A program made the translations under genes and the position numbers. The notes under the pieces were generated by a model, which did no database searches, was not told the origin of the DNA, and saw only the letters and a list, made by a program, of their open reading frames with translations. DNA of 6,989 nucleotides from Candidatus Zixiibacteriota bacterium. GTDB taxonomy: Bacteria > Zixibacteria > MSB-5A5 > GN15 > PGXB01. Positions 6,336 through 6,989 of this stretch are shown in pieces. The number at the start of each line of letters is the position of its first letter. Positions within the stretch are counted from its first letter, which is position 1. The stretch covers positions 1,856,816 to 1,863,804 of the forward strand of contig CP070766.1 in the NCBI GenBank assembly GCA_020345705.1, in the 5' to 3' direction.

Positions 6336-6743
6336 CTATCGGCTAAATTCAATTCTGTTGTTCTCTGATTCCCATAATACGACCTTATTAAGGAGCTTCC
6401 CCTCAAAACTCTTGTCCAGTATTGCCCAGATTTTTTGAGCAAAATTTTCCGTCGTGGGAATGACTCCCTTCATAAAGTCCACGTCTATATTCAAGTTTCT
6501 GTGATCGACTTTGGAGATGATTTCGTTCTCGATTATTTTCTTCATCTCCTTGAGGTTTATAATCATCCCCGTATCTTTGTCGATCTCACCGGAAACGGTT
6601 ACTTCCAGCACATAGTTATGACCATGCCCCCCGGGATTGGCGCAGTCACCGAAAACCTCCCGGTTCTTTTCATCGCTGAAGCCCGGATTAAAAAGCCGGT
6701 GCCCCGCACAGAACGTCATTCTCTTGGTTAACGTTGTCTTCAT
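6336..6743 (-). CDS. queD: 6-pyruvoyl-tetrahydropterin / 6-carboxytetrahydropterin synthase family protein
   Basis: This 135-residue enzyme of the T-fold PTPS/QueD family acts on the FolE2 product 7,8-dihydroneopterin triphosphate. Visible residues: zinc ligands H15 (FCAGHRL), H40 and H42 (GGHGHNY); catalytic C34; the D80-H81 pair in VDHRNLN; PTTEN at 96-100; and substrate-binding E125 in WESENNRIEF near the C-terminus. Spacing is C34-x5-HGH, the pattern of eukaryote-type PTPS (tetrahydrobiopterin pathway), whereas classical QueD has C-x3-HGH. The queD symbol is therefore the family default rather than a proven role. The ATG at 6743 is preceded by AAGGGA 7 bases upstream. The gene starts 3 bp after the upstream membrane-protein stop codon and ends 14 bp before folE2, so the three are almost certainly co-transcribed. 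Confidence 0.92.
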   Translation of the reverse strand: MKTTLTKRMTFCAGHRLFNPGFSDEKNREVFGDCANPGGHGHNYVLEVTVSGEIDKDTGMIINLKEMKKIIENEIISKVDHRNLNIDVDFMKGVIPTTENFAQKIWAILDKSFEGKLLNKVVLWESENNRIEFSR

Positions 6744-6746
6744 CTT

Positions 6747-6989
6747 CTAGTCCCTTACGCTTTGAACCGAAACCTGCTTCTCAAGCGGAACATCGCTTTT
6801 CAGGCTTCGATAATGCCTGTTTCGCAGATACAACACGCCCAGCAGGTAAAGGTTCATGAAAGTGCCGATGAATATCAGCGACAACTGTGGTTTGCCCAGA
6901 AGGGCAAAACAGATGACAATGAAAATGTGAGTTCCGAAACACAACGCGGACTGCATCGTCATCAGCATTCTGTTTCCATACCGAGCCTC
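6747..6989 (-). CDS. Small membrane protein of unknown function (5' end outside window)
   Basis: I do not recognise the family. The frame is open to the right edge of the window (81 codons visible), so its start is uncertain: the ATG seven codons in, at 6968, is a possible start, but the protein may be longer. Two hydrophobic stretches are visible, one around SALCFGTHIFIVICFALL and one around LSLIFIGTFMNLYLLGVLYL. They are separated by a short GKPQ turn and look like a transmembrane hairpin. A basic segment (RNRHYRSLK) and a polar tail follow, which would lie in the cytoplasm by the positive-inside rule. It ends 3 bp before the PTPS-family gene on the same strand, suggesting co-transcription and translational coupling. 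No link to pterin chemistry can be read from its residues. Confidence 0.6.
   Translation of the reverse strand, partial: EARYGNRMLMTMQSALCFGTHIFIVICFALLGKPQLSLIFIGTFMNLYLLGVLYLRNRHYRSLKSDVPLEKQVSVQSVRD
6751..6756 (-). promoter_or_regulatory. Shine-Dalgarno site of the PTPS-family gene
   Basis: AAGGGA on the - strand sits 7 bases before ATG 6743 and inside the last codons of the upstream membrane-protein gene. This supports both the chosen start and translational coupling of the two genes. Confidence 0.7.

Overview
The window looks like a bacterial chromosome segment of balanced to moderately high GC, most likely from an anaerobe. The basis is a run of oxygen-sensitive-type iron-sulfur flavoproteins: a NuoE/NuoF-type NADH diaphorase pair, a HoxU/NuoG-N-terminal-like ferredoxin subunit and an FMN-binding glutamate-synthase-like protein. 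I cannot place the organism firmly. The mix would suit an uncultured Gram-negative lineage such as a candidate FCB-group or deltaproteobacterial-type organism, but that is a guess.

Left block (1-4821, + strand): four genes in one direction form a probable operon. They are (i) the 3'-part of a NuoE-like [2Fe-2S] thioredoxin-fold subunit carrying an unusual eight-cysteine zinc-ribbon-like tail; (ii) a 616-residue NuoF-like flavoprotein with an N-terminal thioredoxin-like domain and a C-terminal 2x[4Fe-4S] ferredoxin domain, the HndC/HydB architecture; (iii) a 225-residue HoxU-like subunit that has lost the usual His-ligated cluster motif and gained a cysteine-rich tail; and (iv) a 528-residue glutamate-synthase FMN domain with its own N-terminal four-cysteine motif, no glutamine amidotransferase domain and no canonical 3Fe-4S motif. 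The inferred electron path is NAD(P)H -> NuoF FMN -> Fe-S chain -> HoxU-like subunit -> FMN of the glutamate-synthase-like subunit. The HydB-like architecture makes flavin-based electron bifurcation possible but unproven. This is the most interesting part of the window.

Middle (4822-5475): a gene-poor convergent intergenic region. It holds a terminator-like hairpin after the operon, a truncated response-regulator receiver domain that looks like a gene remnant, and a very strong intrinsic terminator serving the opposite strand.

Right block (5476-6989, - strand): a compact operon, read right to left. It has the 3'-part of a small membrane protein of unknown function, then a 6-pyruvoyl/6-carboxy-tetrahydropterin synthase family gene, then folE2 (GTP cyclohydrolase IB). 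FolE2 makes 7,8-dihydroneopterin triphosphate from GTP and the PTPS-family enzyme consumes it. This would feed 7-deazaguanine/queuosine synthesis or, as the C-x5-HGH motif suggests, a tetrahydrobiopterin-like pathway.
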